From assembly GCF_024713975.1 (NCBI RefSeq), contig NC_091112.1, forward strand, positions 789,001-853,000: a stretch of 64,000 nt of DNA. The letters are read 5' to 3'. Shown here in pieces: positions 54,328 through 64,000 of the stretch (position 1 is its first letter; each line of letters opens with the position of its first letter). The DNA is from Paralichthys olivaceus (lineage: Eukaryota > Chordata > Actinopteri > Pleuronectiformes > Paralichthyidae). The notes under the pieces are model-generated. The model searched no databases. It was not told the origin of the DNA and worked only from the letters and a program-made list of their open reading frames with translations. The position numbers and the translations under genes were made by a program.

Positions 54328-57300
54328 TCAGCTCGAGCTGAAGAAGACTTTGATGGTGTTGTTGTAGATCGTGTTCGCCAGCTCCAGCAGCTCCTCCCCC
54401 CTCGCCGCCGCCATCACCTCCAACACTTGTCTGCAGGAGACATTTCATTCGTTAACTCTGCAGTTCTAGCTCTTCCTGCCTCCTCCCACCCCACTGATTC
54501 TAGAATCAACAGCTTGTTCAAACTAAAACTCCGTCCACACGACATTTTCACTTTGTATGAGTTTGAATCCCCGTCCACACAGACTGACTCCTGCGTCACC
54601 GTGACGACACTCACATGATGTGACAGGGCTCGTTGCGGTCTTTCAGGCAGTGCCCCGCCTCCCATTTCTTCTTTGTGGGAAATGTAGTTTTGATGTGTTT
54701 GGAGCCTGCGTGGGTGTTTTTCACTCCGCACCACGGAGCATCTGAGGAGGAAACATGAACATCTATATATTTATTGATTGCACGTCATGATGCTGCTGAA
54801 GTTAAACATTTTCTCTTTTATTTCTTTACAAACGTGTTGGAGCTCCAGTAGAAAACTGATTTTATTCATTCACAGGGTGAAACGTTCTACTTTTACAGGC
54901 TGTTGACAGTAATTTATGATTTATTACGTGATAAAAAGTCACATTTTAGGATTTCTGCTGTGTTTGTAAATTAGTTTGTGAATTTAAACGTAAAACATCA
55001 GATCAACTCTGGAGTTTCAAACTTTTCTAATCACTTAAACGTCTCGATCACAACCGAGCGGCTGCAGCTCACCTGTTTCTATCATGAGCCTCTCGCTGGG
55101 AATCGACTTCATCGCTTCAATATTCGCCTCCGTTTTCAAAGAACTGAAAAATAGAATAATGTTCAATATGGTTCATGTTACATTAAAACTTCAGTGAACT
55201 GATATTTAAACTGCCACTGAACAAATTCTTCAAACTAACATCTTGAAATGAAAGAACCCGTCTTTGAGTATTTAACGTCTACTTTGATTTTAGATGCTCC
55301 ATCTCCCATCTGCTAACATGGAGGAGATTTGGTTTAGGTCAGATCCAGTCTTCACGTTTAAAGATCCTCTCACCATCCATTTATTCCGATGTAAAGGTCC
55401 AGCTCAACGAGAGCAGCAGCGTCTTCGGCCGTCCCATCGAACGAGTGAACCTGGAGGAACCAAAATCACATTCAGTTTTCCATCTCTGAGATTTAACATC
55501 GTGAATAAAGAAGCAGCGTCCTCACCACTCCCCCGACACATCGGTCTCGATTTCTCTTCATGACGTCTGACAGAACAAGAACAGAGAAACAAATGTGAAC
55601 AGTCACTCGTCTGTCGGAGGCTTAAATCCAAAGACTAAATCTTTTTGATAAGAGAAACTCTCGGGACGTTTTCTCTCCTGAGTCTGAAGCTTCATGTTTG
55701 TTCATAGTTTTAGTTTCACGTTGTAATTTAGGGACTGAAGAAGTTTCTCTAACAGACAGAAGAGACGGATGTACAAGAAGAGATGAGTCTTGACGGACAC
55801 TCCCGCTCTGAGCTGCAGACAAAAACAGTCTGGACTGCGAATGTGTGCAGGGAGTTTGCAGTCAGTCAGTCGTCGTCTGTCTTCAGTCGTAGACGACGTC
55901 TCTGGGGGACGAACCTACCGATGAACTCCTGATGGGAGTTCCTGCAGTGGAGGAACATGGGCAGCTTGGTTTCCTCCGCCAGGTCAAACTGCTTCTCGAA
56001 GTATCTGCGACAGACGGACGACAAAACGTCGGGTTGAATCTTCGCTCTGAAGATTTGACGAAACTCTTGACTGAGTGAAAACTTACTTCAGCTGAGTTTC
56101 CTTTGGACAAAACTCCAACCTGTCAAAATCTGGACCAGAGAGCAGAGAGACACAACTGATGACAGCATCAACACATCAGTGCACAACAGAGGGTCACAGT
56201 TTTCATACTGCGTGTGTGTCTCTGTGTGTGTCTCTGTGTGTGTCTCCGTGTCCACACCCAGTCCACACTCTCCGACCGCCACCACCTTCCCTCTGCCTGC
56301 CGCCGCCAGCTCCCTCAGCCCCGACAGGTACTGGGATTCTCCGCTCTGCTCGAACTCGCCGCAGCGGGTGGGATGGCAGCCGACCGTGCAGCAGAACTCG
56401 TCTGCGAGAGGAAGGAGCGCGGTGAGCACACAGAAAAAGATTCTCGTCTCACGTTGTCCCTCGTGAGCGTCTGACGTCCTCACCTCTGCTCTCCGCTAAC
56501 TTCAGGGCCTGTTTGCTGTCGTCCAGGTTTCCTCCTGTGATCATGAACTGGAGACAAATAATCAAATAAAGTGGTGCGACCAGACCGTCCCGTTTCTAAA
56601 CACGTCCCTTCGTCCCAGAGAAACGAAGGCTTCCGACATGAGGTTCCTCCTCGGCCCAACACGTCCCAGAATTCATTGCACTTTGTTGACAAACTGTTTT
56701 TTAAAGAGGTAATGGCGCCGGCAGGCGACGAGACGTCTACGTGGCCCAAGAAGACACTGAGTTTAGACTCTAAGGTGTCTTGTCTTAATCGCCCCCTGGT
56801 GGCTGGCTGCAGTACAGGTCATAAAAGCTCCTCCATGTTAGCAGATGGGACACGGACCAAACAAGAAATAAATTAAAGATGGTTTCTGTTGTTTGAGGAA
56901 ATTGTTTGTTTCTGATCAGTTTGGTTTTAATTAGTTATTTGACGATATATAAAAACAGGTTGAGACGTCCTGACCGAGGAGGACACACCTCGTCCATCTT
57001 TATTTACATTATTTAGAGAATATATATATATTTTGTGTTTGGATACTTCTCTTACCTTCTCCACTCCAACTTGGAGAGCTCTGTCGATGATCTGGTCGAA
57101 GTCATCTGTCAGAAAAACACAGCGGCACAAAGATTAACGTAGAACAAGAAGACAGACGGAGGAGAATGTCCTCACCGTGGTGTTTCTGTTTCCCTCTGTA
57201 GAGACCTCTGAACATGGGGTCAGTCAGGTTCACACCGATATCTGAGGAGGGACACGTCAACAAGGTGTCACTGATACAGAACCAGAGTCAGAAATACTTT

Positions 57301-57829
57301 ATTATATCTCCTGAGCAAGCGATGAACAGCAGCTATACAGTACGAGTAAGGGCGAAGCAAAAAATGCAGCGTAATCAAAATAAATTATGATTATTATTAT
57401 AAATAAACAAGAAGACAAGTAAAAAGTAAAAGATGAGCATAAGTAGAAATAAATCTGCAATTTGGATCAACATGTAAATTAAGTATAAACAGTTTACATG
57501 TTTAAGCTTATTTACAAGTTGTCATAATACAGTTTGAATAAAGTGATTCTGATACAGATCCAGGACATACACAGATCCAGATGTTCTATGTGATCAGTGA
57601 CAAACCTCTGTTATGTTAACTGGTTATATTTTACAAAGCTAACTGGTTAGCTCCCGTGTTAACTGGTTAACTCTAATGCTAACTGGTTAGCTCCCGTGTT
57701 AACTGGTTACCCCCCGTGTTAACTGGTTAACTCTAATGCTAACTGGTTAACTCTAATGCTAACTGGTTAGCTCCCGTGTTAACAGGTTGAGTTAATCTGG
57801 ATCTCACCGATGAACCTGAGCTCAGACAT
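54328..57829 (-). CDS. tatdn1: TATDN1, TatD-family metal-dependent nuclease
   Basis: Twelve exons on the minus strand, in coding order: 57829-57808, 57241-57176, 57105-57056, 56547-56484, 56401-56258, 56129-56087, 56004-55919, 55566-55526, 55450-55374, 55143-55073, 54741-54615 and 54430-54328. They total 894 nt, 297 residues, the length I recall for human. TatD landmarks follow in order: DIGVNLTD in place of the bacterial D-x-H-x-H motif, [29 protein letters not shown] with metal ligand E112, MFLHCRNSH with H149, VHSFDGT with H174, and MIETDAPWCG with D222. The family are 3'-5' DNA exonuclease/endonuclease enzymes linked to apoptotic DNA fragmentation and DNA repair. Every junction has GT-AG sites. 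The gene is divergent from ndufb9. Confidence 0.96.
56783..56878 (-). repeat. inverted dispersed repeat copy in tatdn1 intron 3
   Basis: On the minus strand this reads 'ccatctgctaacatggagga', then 'tgcagccagccaccaggggg'. These are the same blocks as at 600-760 and 28926-29030. The CTCF-like core is at 56790-56802. Confidence 0.55.
57278..57575. repeat. degenerate dispersed repeat in tatdn1 intron 1
   Basis: A 'gagtcagaaatactttatta' start followed by 'aaataaac', 'agtagaaataaatctgcaat' and similar AT-rich phrases resembles, from memory, a widespread fish repeat with an ACTTTATT end. It has no open frame. The family assignment is uncertain. Confidence 0.35.
57602..57788. repeat. GTTAACTGGTTA minisatellite in tatdn1 intron 1
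   Basis: About nine copies of an approximately 21-bp unit alternate in two forms: TAACTGGTTAGCTCCCGTGT and TAACTGGTTAACTCTAATGC. The array ends about 20 bases from the donor of the 22-nt first coding exon. GTTAAC and AACTGGTT words recur, each nearly palindromic. Confidence 0.92.
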
Positions 57830-58330
57830 TTTGATTCTTCTCAACACACGTGCAGCTCTGACACATCCCATAATGCAACAGCACCGTAACCCCTGTAGCA
57901 GACAGCTTGGTCTTATAATACTGGTCCCAGTGTTTCACACTCTTTATAATACTGGTCCTCTTTATATACAGTCTATGGTTTCACATCGTCATTGATGGAG
58001 AATTAACGATAAATGCGATAACAACAATAACATCACGAATAAAAACACTTATTTGTTCTGGAGACAAAAACATTTGATGCCCACAAATTCTCCTCATTTT
58101 TGCATTTTATTGTTTTAATTAAAGCCTGATGAAAATTAAATCTCTACACCCAAAAGTTATTATTATATAGTTTAACTTTCTGATAGAAATAAAATTAAAA
58201 AAAACACAAATATACGAACATAACATATAAATAAATAAAATATGTCTGCGTGTTTGTACATGTTTTACGGTCCTGGCGTCATAAAGTCCCAGAATCCCCC
58301 GCGCCGCTCGGACAGAAGGTGACAGGGAAG
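57830..58330. promoter_or_regulatory. bidirectional promoter, tatdn1 / ndufb9
   Basis: The ATG codons of the two genes point away from each other across 501 bp with no TATA box. On the ndufb9 side the sequence is CpG-rich, and AAGATGGCGGC at 58328-58338, a canonical YY1 site, overlaps the start codon. YY1 sites at this position are usual in promoters of mitochondrial respiratory genes. The human pair has the same divergent arrangement. A 'tatatacagtctatgg' phrase at about 57963 is a fragment of a common fish repeat. Confidence 0.6.
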
Positions 58331-61300
58331 ATGGCGGCGGCCTTCCTGACCCACCAGCAGAAAGTGCTGCGGCTCTACAAGAAGTCTCTGAGGCACCTGG
58401 AGTCCTGGATCATCTTCAGGTGAGAGCAGCGGCTGCCCGGGACTCGAACCCGAAACCTTACAAGGATTCACTCTTCAACAGATAGCGGCTGCACCGCTAA
58501 GCCAGCCTCTAAGCTAACAGCTAAGCTAACAGCTGACCAGGTCGGTCAGTGAGGAGTCGACCTGTTTTCACATGTTTACTTCGAACATGAAAACACACGA
58601 GGATTCACGATCCGAGGTTAAACACGAGTTTGTCTTTTTCACGTGCGCATTTACCTGAAGTCGAAATCTGAGGAATCACAATAAAGAAAACGCTGAAACC
58701 AAACTTGTGTGTGAGTGAGTTCATCCAGTGTCAGTGAGTTTGACTTCATTAACTCAGATGATTCTGTGTTTCCTGATTCTCACCACGTTGACAGCTTCCG
58801 TTCATTCAGACGAAGATTATCGATGCATGTTTAGTTTGATCTCTTCAGGGTATTTGAAGAAGTGGCCTGCCCTCTGTCCTCTGAATTAACAGTTCAACCT
58901 GTTTCATTTTGATCATCTGAAGCATTTTAACTTATTTATCCAGATAAACAGAAATTCACATCAGCTCTAACGTAGTGTGTGAATATGGACTTTTGAGACC
59001 CAGTCAGAACAATCTCAGCTTCCTTTATATAATAATCTATAATTATTTGTCTTTTCCCCTCACAGAGACTCGTACCGGTTCTACGCCTGCCTCCTTCGGG
59101 CTCGCTTCGATGAGAACAGGAACGAGAAGGACCTGGTGAAGGCCACCATGATGCTGAAGGCGGGAGAGGAGGAGTTCTGGTCCAATCAGCATCCTCAGCC
59201 CTACGTCTTCCCGGACTCTCCTGGAGGAACCTCGTACGAGAGATACGAGTGCTACAAGGTGAGGAGAGACATTACGTTACAGAGCATGTGTTATTTTTAA
59301 TTGTTATAGTTTTCTCCTGTACGTCATTTTCTTTCTTCTTATCTATTTTATGACCTGACCACTGAGACAAAATGATCTAATAACAAAAAACTGTTGATTG
59401 ATTTTTGTCAGATGGCCGTTTGTTCAAGGCTGCAATAAAGTTCTCACTCCTGATCCCTAAGCTTCAATTTCAGTTGCATTAGATTTTTGATTCATATTTT
59501 CTGTGATACTAAAGACGGAGTGATATTTAGATCAAATTAAGAATCAACAATGATACAGATATTGATGTGTGCTGCTTCTGCTGCCCTCTGCTGGACGTCA
59601 GACAATATTAGCTCAGTCCCTGTTGTAAACGTGTTTGTCTGAAATGTTGTGTTCTTATTATATTATATATTAAAAGTGTGTGTTGTGTTCTTATTATATT
59701 ATATATTAAAAGTGTGTTGTGTTCTTTTGTCCTGTGCTGATACTTCAGAATTATTCCTCGTCATTAAAGAGTCGTCCTCAAACACTTCTACATAGTTCTG
59801 TCACTTTTGATTGTTTGTGTGCTGAGCTGTTTATACACAGTCTATGGTGCAGAGTGAAGTTGGAGAACTGTGTGTTCATCCTACCTGGTTTATCTGCAGT
59901 GAAGATTTAATGGTCAATGTTTTTCATCAAGTTGAAAAGGAGTTTTTTTTTACTGCTGTTCACGTGTGTGGTTTATCTACAAGTCTGAATGATTAACTGA
60001 ACTGATGTTATTGTTTCATACATCACATGTCGACTATTTCAGAGTCGGGAATCTGCACCTGTGAATGTCTGTCTCATTCTGTTATGGTGAATTAAAAATC
60101 CTCAGGTTTTAAAAACCTCAGTGTTGCATTCAACCAAACTTGACGATCGTCCTGAGCTCTTTTTTCTTCCATCAGGTTCCAGAGTGGTTGCTGGACCACT
60201 GGCACCCGTCTGAGAAGGCCATGTATCCTGATTACTTCTCCAAGAGGGAGCAGTGGAAGCAACTGAGGATGCAGAGCTGGGACAAAGAGGTGAGCGCAGC
60301 ACCTGCACATTTTACTGTGATTTAAACCGTCATGGGTTACGAGAGGTTAACGAGACATTCAACTTCATAACAAAATATTCTGCCTCCCCCCCCCCCCCGA
60401 GCTTGGCGAATAAAAATAAAAGCACAACTCAAGTTTTCACATTAATTTTCTCAGAAGAAATTAAGCTACGGGGGCAATTTATCAAGAAGTAGAAGGTGTG
60501 AATGTGGTGAACCTGAACAGAGCTGTGCACACAGGGATCTTTGTTTCTTAAAACTACATCTCACATAAGGCTCTACGGTGCAGCCTCTTCGTTATGAGAC
60601 GCCATATCAGTAATTTTGTTAATATTAAAGCCAAATAAAGAATTCACAGGGCCACACATCTTTCTGTGATTCTGGAAAGCTGTTCTCAGGCTGTAGAAAC
60701 TTGGGTTTCCGTTGAGTGTTGTGAATAACTTGCACAGAAGTTCACACAGCTCGTGTAGTCAGGACAAAGGACGCAATAAAATCAAAGATAATAATGTTAC
60801 CCACAATTCAACTCATGAACAGAGTCAGTAGTGGAGAATTTTGTTCCACTCGTCTGCGACGCAAAGATATTCCAACATTTCCTTTTGAAAGGCTTCAGCT
60901 CAGCAGGGTAATGTTCTAATAAACCCACTAGGTGGCGCCAGAGTGTTTCTGACAGATAGTTCAACCCTTTCAGTGCAAACACAGAATCACTAAACACTCT
61001 CCTCACTGCTCATATTGTCTATGAACGGATTCTGGTCCATAAGCTGGGATCTGCTGAAGTAGATGTGTTATGATCATTTTGCAAAAAATATTATTTCACC
61101 AATAAATTGTTAAAAATGAAAATATGTATTAATACCCTGATTCTCACTCTGTTTAATTTAGAAAACAATTTTAAAGTATTCAAGTTCTTTAAAGTATTTC
61201 TGTTTGACACTATGAAGCTAAAACTTCATAATAAATGAGACGTGATAGTAATACTATGTTTTTGAAGTTCTTCTTAATCGCGTATTATTTAGGGATAAAT

Positions 61301-61453
61301 CTTCTTTCATTTTGGTCCCAGGTTGCTCAGCTGCAGGCTGAGACGTCGGCCGGAGGCCCTGAGACCGAGGCCCTCCCTCCCGCCCGCAAGGAGGGCGACC
61401 TCCCCCCCCTGTGGTGGCAGTTTGTCACCCGTCCCAGGGAGCGCCCCGCATAA
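58331..61453 (+). CDS. ndufb9: NDUFB9, complex I B22 accessory subunit (LYR family)
   Basis: Four exons join in frame: 58331-58419, 59066-59258, 60176-60289 and 61322-61453 (TAA), giving 175 residues (human 179). The N terminus [20 protein letters not shown] is the LYR-type helix (LYK here) that docks the mitochondrial acyl-carrier protein NDUFAB1. The blocks [39 protein letters not shown] and [15 protein letters not shown] are nearly invariant in vertebrates. The protein is an accessory subunit of the distal membrane arm of respiratory complex I, on the matrix side. A poly(A) signal AATAAA lies at 61646-61651. The start is fixed by alignment with the family and by the YY1-type AAGATGGCGGC context. 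Confidence 0.97.
58425..58510 (-). other. tRNA-like sequence with intact B box (ndufb9 intron 1)
   Basis: On the minus strand, GGTTCGAGTCC matches the Pol III B box and TGGCTTAGCGG resembles an A box. GGCT/AGCC can form a D stem, and GAATC-CTTGTAA-GGTTT forms an anticodon-like arm with TGT (Thr). However, the variable loop is missing, extra bases lie between the D and anticodon arms, and the acceptor stem does not pair. It is most likely a tRNA pseudogene or a tRNA-derived SINE head. Confidence 0.45.
59648..59723 (+). repeat. tandem duplication in ndufb9 intron 2
   Basis: Two copies of about 40 bp (gtgttcttattatattatat then attaaaagtgtgt) lie head to tail and differ only by one GT unit. It is probably a young duplication. 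Confidence 0.9.
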
Positions 61454-61645
61454 ACACCCTCCATGACCCGGGGATGGTTCCCCCCCAACGGTCTGAGGGG
61501 GAAACCGACGGGGTTGACATTTGTGAGGAGAGTCACCACGACAGACAGAACAACCTGCCTGAATCAAAACTCTTCTGTAGTCTTTAGGAGGTTGGTGACT
61601 TTGAGAAGTCCTGTACAAGAATCACTTATTATCTGTAACTGTTCC

Positions 61646-61651
61646 AATAAA
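61646..61651 (+). terminator. ndufb9 poly(A) signal
   Basis: AATAAA lies about 190 bases after the ndufb9 stop codon and is followed by a T/G-containing downstream region. Confidence 0.75.
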
Positions 61652-61659
61652 TGTGTAAT

Positions 61660-62187
61660 GAAAGTTCAACTGCATCAGGTGTCTGAGAAACTACTGACGA
61701 GACAAAGCAAGAGAACTGAAAAGGTTATTTAACATTTAGTTATTTAACATTGACGTGCAACAAACGTCAGGAAACAAACATCAGCATCGTTCAACCTTTA
61801 GTTTAATGAAATAACTACCAGGTTAAAAAGAACTTGTATCAGCTGATCTCTGTCGTGATACTTGACCTAAAGAAATCTTTGTGTGAAAACATTAGAGCAA
61901 CTCTTTTTACCTTAAAAAGAAAAAAGCAGCTGTTCGTGAGTGAACTAACATCGGTGTGTGTGTGAATGGCAAACTACTGTAAAGTGTTTTTTAATGGTCC
62001 AGACTAGAAAACACTTTAGAAACACTGACCATTTACCGTTACGTTTTTAAAAGTGTAACTTAAACAGGAGGAACTTGTGCATCTGTCTATTTTCAGCAGT
62101 GTATTAATACACATTTGGTTCTGTAGTGAATAGTCCTGGCAGAACTTTGAGTCCTTCACGCTGTAGCGTGACTGACAAACACCGTCA
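61660..62187. other. tail-to-tail spacer, ndufb9 and fibrinogen-domain gene
   Basis: No gene is recognised. The interval presumably contains the 3' UTR of the minus-strand gene. Its poly(A) signal is not obvious. Confidence 0.5.
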
Positions 62188-63988
62188 CTATGGCGACAGG
62201 CGGGACAGCTTGAAATTGCGTGGCCGTATCATCATGGCGACGGCCCTCAGAGAATAGAAGTCTGAATCCTTCCAGGAGAACCACACGATGCCGTCCGGCC
62301 CAAGCAGATTCTGGGCTTTCAGAGTGTAGCGCCCCCCCTGGTCGGAAAAAAAACAATTTCCACATTAACATATCACAGTCATCAGACCCACGTCCCTCCC
62401 TCAACTCCGCCTCTATCGTTAAACACTGATTGGATTTATTTTAGTGGAGATTCTAATTTTCACGTCATGTTCGCTAACGACTGTTTCCCTGGTTGACATC
62501 AGCTTTGAGGGGGTGTAGTTCAAACAATCGTAGCAGGAAGCTGCAAGCAACAACGAGAAATGCTATTGTGACGTGACACAGCTCGACCTACCTAGCCTCC
62601 ATGTTTTCCTGTGTGCAGTTGGCGTGTCCTGGTTGTACTCTGTTTTCGACCGTTGTGTTTAGAATTAAACGGTATTGGGCTGTTTGGTAAATCGCTTTGT
62701 GACTTTGATTCAGCTCATTGAGAGCTTGAAGACAGCCCAACGGGATTCGCTACTGTCCGATAGCCAGCGGGGATCGCTTCTCGTGCACTGCATATTGAAT
62801 TTATCCAACTCTAAAACAAGTTGTGAAATCTGGTCAAAATCAGAGAGGTCCCTGTCCTCGTGTAGAAATACTCTGTGAGACGTTGGCCGGACACTCGCTC
62901 AATTTGATTACAGCGATAGCACGTTAGCCAGATTATCAGACGTCATCCATCCGTCCCCAGATGTTCGTGGCGGGACAGAACGAACACACGTTGTTCGTGA
63001 CCCACCTTGTAGTAGACGCCGTTGAGGTTAGCGTAGAAACATTGGCGGAACCACCAGCCCGAGTGACTGATTTCGGCGCAGATGTTGCCCGTGTCTGGCG
63101 TGCTGAAACCCTGCTGGTCATGGTACCACCCGAACGAATCCTCCGCCGAGCCACTGAAACCGGACACGTGGAGGCGGTACTGGTTGTCCTCGTTCTCTGT
63201 CCTGCAGGGAAACAGAGAAAAAACCTTGTGTCAGCTGAGTTGTCAGCAAAGCAGCTAATTTTACAGACTGAAAAGAAGCAAAGATTTTTCGATTCTCTTC
63301 TGACTTGTGAACACTTGCGTCCGAGGTGGTCTTGACTTTACTGTTGGCTCCTACGATTTAATCATTCTAGACTTTTCAGATGTTGTTCGACCAAACTGAT
63401 CAAATTCTGATTTATTTCACAGGATCTGTGACACTCAAAAAAATCTATCCACCGTTTCATAGCGGATTCAAAAGTTGCAATACCTCTTGCGGCCACTACA
63501 CCATGCCCAGCTCTGTCCGGATGTCGTCCTCGATGGTTCACATTCGGACAGTAAGAAAAGTAATGTCATGGGGTTTACGACGTATTCATCATTTCAGAGC
63601 TGAGTTCTGATTCACACAGCTCCGTCCCCGAGGGCTTGAATAAGCTAGTTAGCTTGATGTGGACTCTTGTGTCGTGTTTCTACGTCTTCGGTGTCTCTTT
63701 AGCGTTTCCTACGACTCATCTACGTCACACGTCTTTTTCTACCTGAAGCTGTGGTAGAGGGCGTGTCTCTGGGCGTGGCTCCAGTCCTGCAGGTCGATGC
63801 GGAGGCTGTACTGTCCCTGGTTGGATAGAAGATGGAGCTGCTGGTTTCCCAGCCAGTGTTCTCCTCGCGGATCACCAAAGCCATCGCGGTACTCTGACCA
63901 GCCGCGGTTAAAACTGACTGTGCCGTCGCGCCGTCGCTGAAACACTGTCCAGCCTCCACCTGTTGTCCAATCATACATGTATTCATGC
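62188..63988 (-). CDS. fibrinogen C-terminal domain protein (FGL1-like?), 3' part
   Basis: Three minus-strand exons are visible in coding order: about 63988-63743, 63201-63006 and 62337-62188 (TAG). They encode about 197 residues covering most of a fibrinogen-related domain: GGGWTVFQRRRDGTVSFNRG, EHWLGNQQLHLLSNQGQYSL, WYHDQQGFST, SGWWFRQCFYANLNGVYY, GIVWFSWKDSDFYSL and MMIRPRNF near the C terminus. The IRP-NF ending and GIVW-SW segment are closest, from memory, to fibrinogen-like 1, but angiopoietin-like or another fish FReD gene is possible. The downstream disulfide pair (ICAE and QCFY) is present. The usual calcium-binding Asp cluster before it is absent: STPDTGN stands where ST-DRDND is expected. 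The usual VYCDM motif reads MYDWT, without Cys. The exact 5' end of the first visible exon (63988 or 63990) is uncertain and the N terminus lies beyond the window. Confidence 0.85.
62338..63742 (-). other. introns of the fibrinogen-domain gene
   Basis: The introns at 62338-63005 and 63202-63742 hold no recognisable coding or RNA gene. Their mixed composition and the absence of CA/GT tracts set them apart from the mtss1 introns. Confidence 0.5.
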
Positions 63989-64000
63989 CTCTATCATGTG

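Larger units (their letters stand above)
58420..61321 (+). other. ndufb9 introns, non-coding content
   Basis: The three introns (58420-59065, 59259-60175 and 60290-61321) hold no gene beyond the tRNA-like sequence. There is a CTCF-like GCTGCCCTCTGCTGG at about 59580, a direct duplication of about 40 bp at 59648-59723, a C13 run at 60386-60398 and a CTCF-like CCACTAGGTGGCGCC at 60925-60939. Confidence 0.65.

Noticed and set aside
57602-57788. Regular direct repeats resembling a CRISPR array
   Set aside because: The units are contiguous minisatellite copies without unique spacers, inside a vertebrate intron.
58425-58510. Functional tRNA-Thr(TGT) on the minus strand
   Set aside because: The B box and anticodon-like arm are present, but the variable loop is missing, the D-to-anticodon spacing is wrong and the acceptor stem does not pair.
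61307-61618. Minus-strand frame of 103 codons opposite ndufb9 exon 4
   Set aside because: Antisense shadow of a conserved coding exon.

Overview
The window is nuclear DNA from a ray-finned, probably percomorph, fish. Every recognisable gene is a multi-exon vertebrate gene with GT-AG introns, and the spliced proteins match known vertebrate families at close to the usual length. The introns are crowded with (CA)n/(GT)n microsatellites, C/G homopolymers and short dispersed repeats of the kind common in fish genomes. All exon boundaries were read by eye from reading frame, splice sites and remembered family sequences. In the six complete recognised genes and in the repeat-protein gene the exon lengths sum to an intact frame.

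Layout: (1) 235-3359 (+) scgn, secretagogin, a six-EF-hand calcium sensor. (2) 4736-7090 (+) a secreted protein that I do not recognise; about 500 of its 728 residues are a Ser/Tyr/Gln/Pro/Lys tandem array. It has its own CCAAT/TATA promoter and a 3' UTR intron. (3) 9885-29797 (+) mtss1, an I-BAR/WH2 membrane-bending and actin-binding protein, with very microsatellite-rich introns, a 12-nt microexon and perhaps a 3' UTR of more than 4 kb. (4) 35390-40747 (+) rnf139/TRC8, an ER multi-membrane RING-H2 ubiquitin ligase, with five perfect CRE palindromes upstream. (5) 44348-52514 (+) tmem65, a mitochondrial inner-membrane protein, with a minisatellite in intron 1. (6) 54328-57829 (-) tatdn1, a TatD-type nuclease. 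(7) 58331-61453 (+) ndufb9, a complex I LYR subunit, divergent from tatdn1 across about 500 bp. (8) 62188 to about 63988 (-) the 3' half of a fibrinogen-C-domain gene that runs off the window.

MTSS1, RNF139, TMEM65, TATDN1 and NDUFB9 also lie together on human 8q24.13, so this is a conserved block with internal reshuffling. scgn and the repeat-protein gene are not part of that human block. The genes are not an operon-like set. The only plausible shared regulation is the tatdn1/ndufb9 bidirectional promoter.

The observations most worth following are the unrecognised repeat protein bracketed by two copies of an MW(N/D)FA motif, and mtss1 exons flanked by (GT)n upstream and (CA)n downstream (or the reverse), which could pair in the pre-mRNA. 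Next come the CRE cluster before rnf139 and the AGGTCA/CACCTG array in tmem65. I saw no CRISPR array, no rRNA and no convincing functional tRNA.
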